Positions 32,168 through 33,590 of a stretch of DNA of 33,590 nt are shown here, in pieces (positions within the stretch are counted from its first letter, which is position 1; each line of letters starts with the position of its first letter). This DNA comes from Bacillota bacterium. Its GTDB lineage: Bacteria; Bacillota; Clostridia; CAKSNL01; HGM11501. The notes beneath the pieces were generated by a model. That model did not search any database. It was given only the letters and a program-made list of their open reading frames with translations, and was not told where the DNA came from. Where the stretch lies: positions 1 to 33,590 of the forward strand of contig JAUZPY010000012.1 of NCBI GenBank assembly GCA_030705805.1. Reading direction: 5' to 3'. The position numbers and the translations under genes are program-made.

Positions 32168-32291
32168 GTGTCCGCTCGATACCCCGAAAGCAAGAGGAAT
32201 TAAAGACGGATGATTAAGAATGGTTTTGAGGGTCTTGGTTAAGGAGCAGACGGTTTGCTATTAAACAGTATAGTAGGAATATGGAAGAAAC

Positions 32292-32323
32292 AAAAAAAGT
32301 AGGACAATTATCCTACTTTTTTT
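32292..32323. terminator. bidirectional terminator behind L-fucose isomerase
   Basis: AAAAAAAGTAGGA (32292-32304) is the reverse complement of TCCTACTTTTTTT (32311-32323) around CAATTA. It ends 19 bases from the fucI stop codon. The 124 bases between this and the previous terminator show no gene. Confidence 0.85.
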
Positions 32324-32341
32324 AAAAAATGACTTTTATTT

Positions 32342-33590
32342 TTACTTATATAAGGGTCCGTATAGTTTGCAAGACCTGAAATCTGTACTTACAGAATCTT
32401 CTCCTATACCGTTTAAGCCCCATGAATGCGGTCTGTAAATCTTTTCTTCAGGCACATTGTGCATTGCAACGGGAATTCTAAGCATTGAAGCAAGAGTGAT
32501 TAAGTCAGCGCCTACATGTCCATGTACTGTTACGCCGTGGTTAGCACTCCAGTTAGCCATAACGCTGTATACATCCTTAAAGGCTCCTTTACCTGTAAGA
32601 TTGGGGGCAAACCATGTTGTGGGCCATGTGGGGTCAGTTCTCTCGTCAAGTTTTTTGTGAATGGCATCGGGAAGGTCTAATGTGTATCCTTCCGCAATTT
32701 GGAGAATGGGCCCTGATCCGTCAACTATGCTTACCCTTAGCATTGTAACAGGCATTTCGGCTTCTGTTTTGAAGTGAGATGAAAAACCGCCGCCTCTAAA
32801 GTATTCATAATCAGCCCTGCACCAGTCGGTGGCTTCAAGACAGGCCTTAATATCTTCCTCTGTCATATTCCACCATTCCTTCTGGGTGCCGCATCCTTCG
32901 CTATCTTTTGATGCTCCTGTACAGTCAAGAGCTGTTGCTCCCGAGTTAATGAGGTGAATAAATCCGTTTGATGCCTTTCCCTTAGGCTTTTTTCCGGTTA
33001 CACGCTCACAGGCTTCAGGACTCCAGTATGTGCGAACATCATGAAAAGCAGGGGCTTTGCCTGTTAATAGTGTGGCAAACATCATGGATACGCCATTTAG
33101 GGTGTCGTTTTCTGTTGCAAAGGGAATGGGCGGTCTCTTGCCGTTCCAGTCAAAGCTTCCTGCCAGTATAGCCTCCGTAAAGTCGGCATTAGGAAGCCAG
33201 TCAGTCCACATTCTTTGCCCTTGGAACCCTCCTAAAGCAGCGTTTCTGCCTAAAGCTTCTTCATGATAACCCATTTCGTCAAGCTTTGGATTGCCAAAAA
33301 GTATATCTTTTACTATAATAGTAAACTTAGTTATAAAATCCCAGTCTTTGTCAGCAGGTATAACCTTGGATTTGGTAATAATTTCAGGAAGGTTTTTGCC
33401 GGCATTTTTATCGAAGCCTTCCTTGCAATTATTTTTAATCCAGTCAAAAGCTTTCGCATATTCAGCTTTATCATATATTTCAAGAGTTATTCTTCTAAGT
33501 ATTTCAACCAGGTCAACCCATTCTGCTCTGATTCCCAGATACTTCTGGAAAAAGCTTGCATCACAGTAAGATCCCGCAATACCCATAGCA
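32342..33590 (-). CDS. fucI: L-fucose isomerase (C-terminal 415 residues; 5' end beyond the window)
   Basis: Converts L-fucose to L-fuculose (often also D-arabinose to D-ribulose) with Mn2+. The window holds the C-terminal 415 or so of roughly 590 residues. Diagnostic segments: GFQGQRMWTDWLPN, SFDWNGKRPPIPFATENDTLNGVSM with the ligand Glu, DVRTYWSPEACERVTG with the ligand Asp, YFRGGGFSSHF, STWPTTWFAP-like TWPTTWFAPNLTGKG, and the HGHVGADLITLASMLRIPV region with the ligand His. The C-terminus YGPLYK is complete. Its neighbourhood with rhamnosidases suggests a deoxy-sugar catabolic locus continuing to the right. Confidence 0.96.
   Translation of the reverse strand, partial: AMGIAGSYCDASFFQKYLGIRAEWVDLVEILRRITLEIYDKAEYAKAFDWIKNNCKEGFDKNAGKNLPEIITKSKVIPADKDWDFITKFTIIVKDILFGNPKLDEMGYHEEALGRNAALGGFQGQRMWTDWLPNADFTEAILAGSFDWNGKRPPIPFATENDTLNGVSMMFATLLTGKAPAFHDVRTYWSPEACERVTGKKPKGKASNGFIHLINSGATALDCTGASKDSEGCGTQKEWWNMTEEDIKACLEATDWCRADYEYFRGGGFSSHFKTEAEMPVTMLRVSIVDGSGPILQIAEGYTLDLPDAIHKKLDERTDPTWPTTWFAPNLTGKGAFKDVYSVMANWSANHGVTVHGHVGADLITLASMLRIPVAMHNVPEEKIYRPHSWGLNGIGEDSVSTDFRSCKLYGPLYK

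Overview
The window is AT-rich DNA with strong AGGAGG-type ribosome binding sites, many TTG and GTG starts, TTGACA/TATAAT promoters and tight 1-22 bp gene overlaps. Together with YtaF, a YmfF/YmfH-like M16 pair, RNase M5-like TOPRIM, PyrR, a TM1266-type regulator and a C_GCAxxG_C_C protein, this points to an anaerobic, probably spore-forming member of the Clostridia (Firmicutes). The species cannot be named from the sequence.

Layout. 1-1786 (minus): the 5' part of a zinc M16 peptidase and its inactive partner. 1866-2244 (plus): two tandem, tiny, cysteine-rich one-helix membrane proteins with hairpins in the leader and spacer. 2313-3637 (minus): rph-rdgB. 3711-3880: a palindromic intergenic repeat, with a third copy at 13441-13517. 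4020-7256: divergent ytaF and a SERCA-type Ca2+ P-ATPase. 7253-10720: promoter and operon of manA, a HAD phosphatase, an HD-domain dNTPase and a TOPRIM protein. 10717-10885: tRNA-Lys(CUU) with promoter and terminator. 10951-11763: debris of an integrated element next to the tRNA (frameshifted tyrosine-integrase tail, XRE regulator, paired 11-bp repeats, promoter inside a 15-bp inverted repeat). 12083-13385: TM1266-type regulator and an EamA transporter, convergent.

13574-18894 is a c-di-GMP region. A strong promoter, a c-di-GMP-I (GEMM-I) riboswitch and an intrinsic terminator precede a membrane EAL phosphodiesterase. An HD-GYP phosphodiesterase follows, and then, on the minus strand, a receiver-GGDEF cyclase trailed by a small frameshifted gene. 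Synthesis, breakdown and sensing of the second messenger are therefore all encoded within about 5.3 kb.

19191-21861: a three-gene overlapping operon (DUF5662-like, C_GCAxxG_C_C, phytoene-desaturase-like FAD enzyme). 21997-25374: single genes (lipoprotein, class-C beta-lactamase-fold hydrolase, pyrR, sugar isomerase/epimerase-like protein). 25388-26191 (minus): an MBL-fold hydrolase. 26232-32167: a promoter, two tandem paralogous GH78 alpha-L-rhamnosidases, lemA and htpX, ending at a strong terminator. 32342-33590 (minus): the C-terminal part of L-fucose isomerase. The right end thus concerns deoxy-hexose (rhamnose/fucose) use. Most of the window is ordinary chromosome. The least ordinary parts are the microprotein pair, the repeat family, the tRNA-linked element remnant, the riboswitch-controlled phosphodiesterase and the rhamnosidase pair whose signature residue has diverged.
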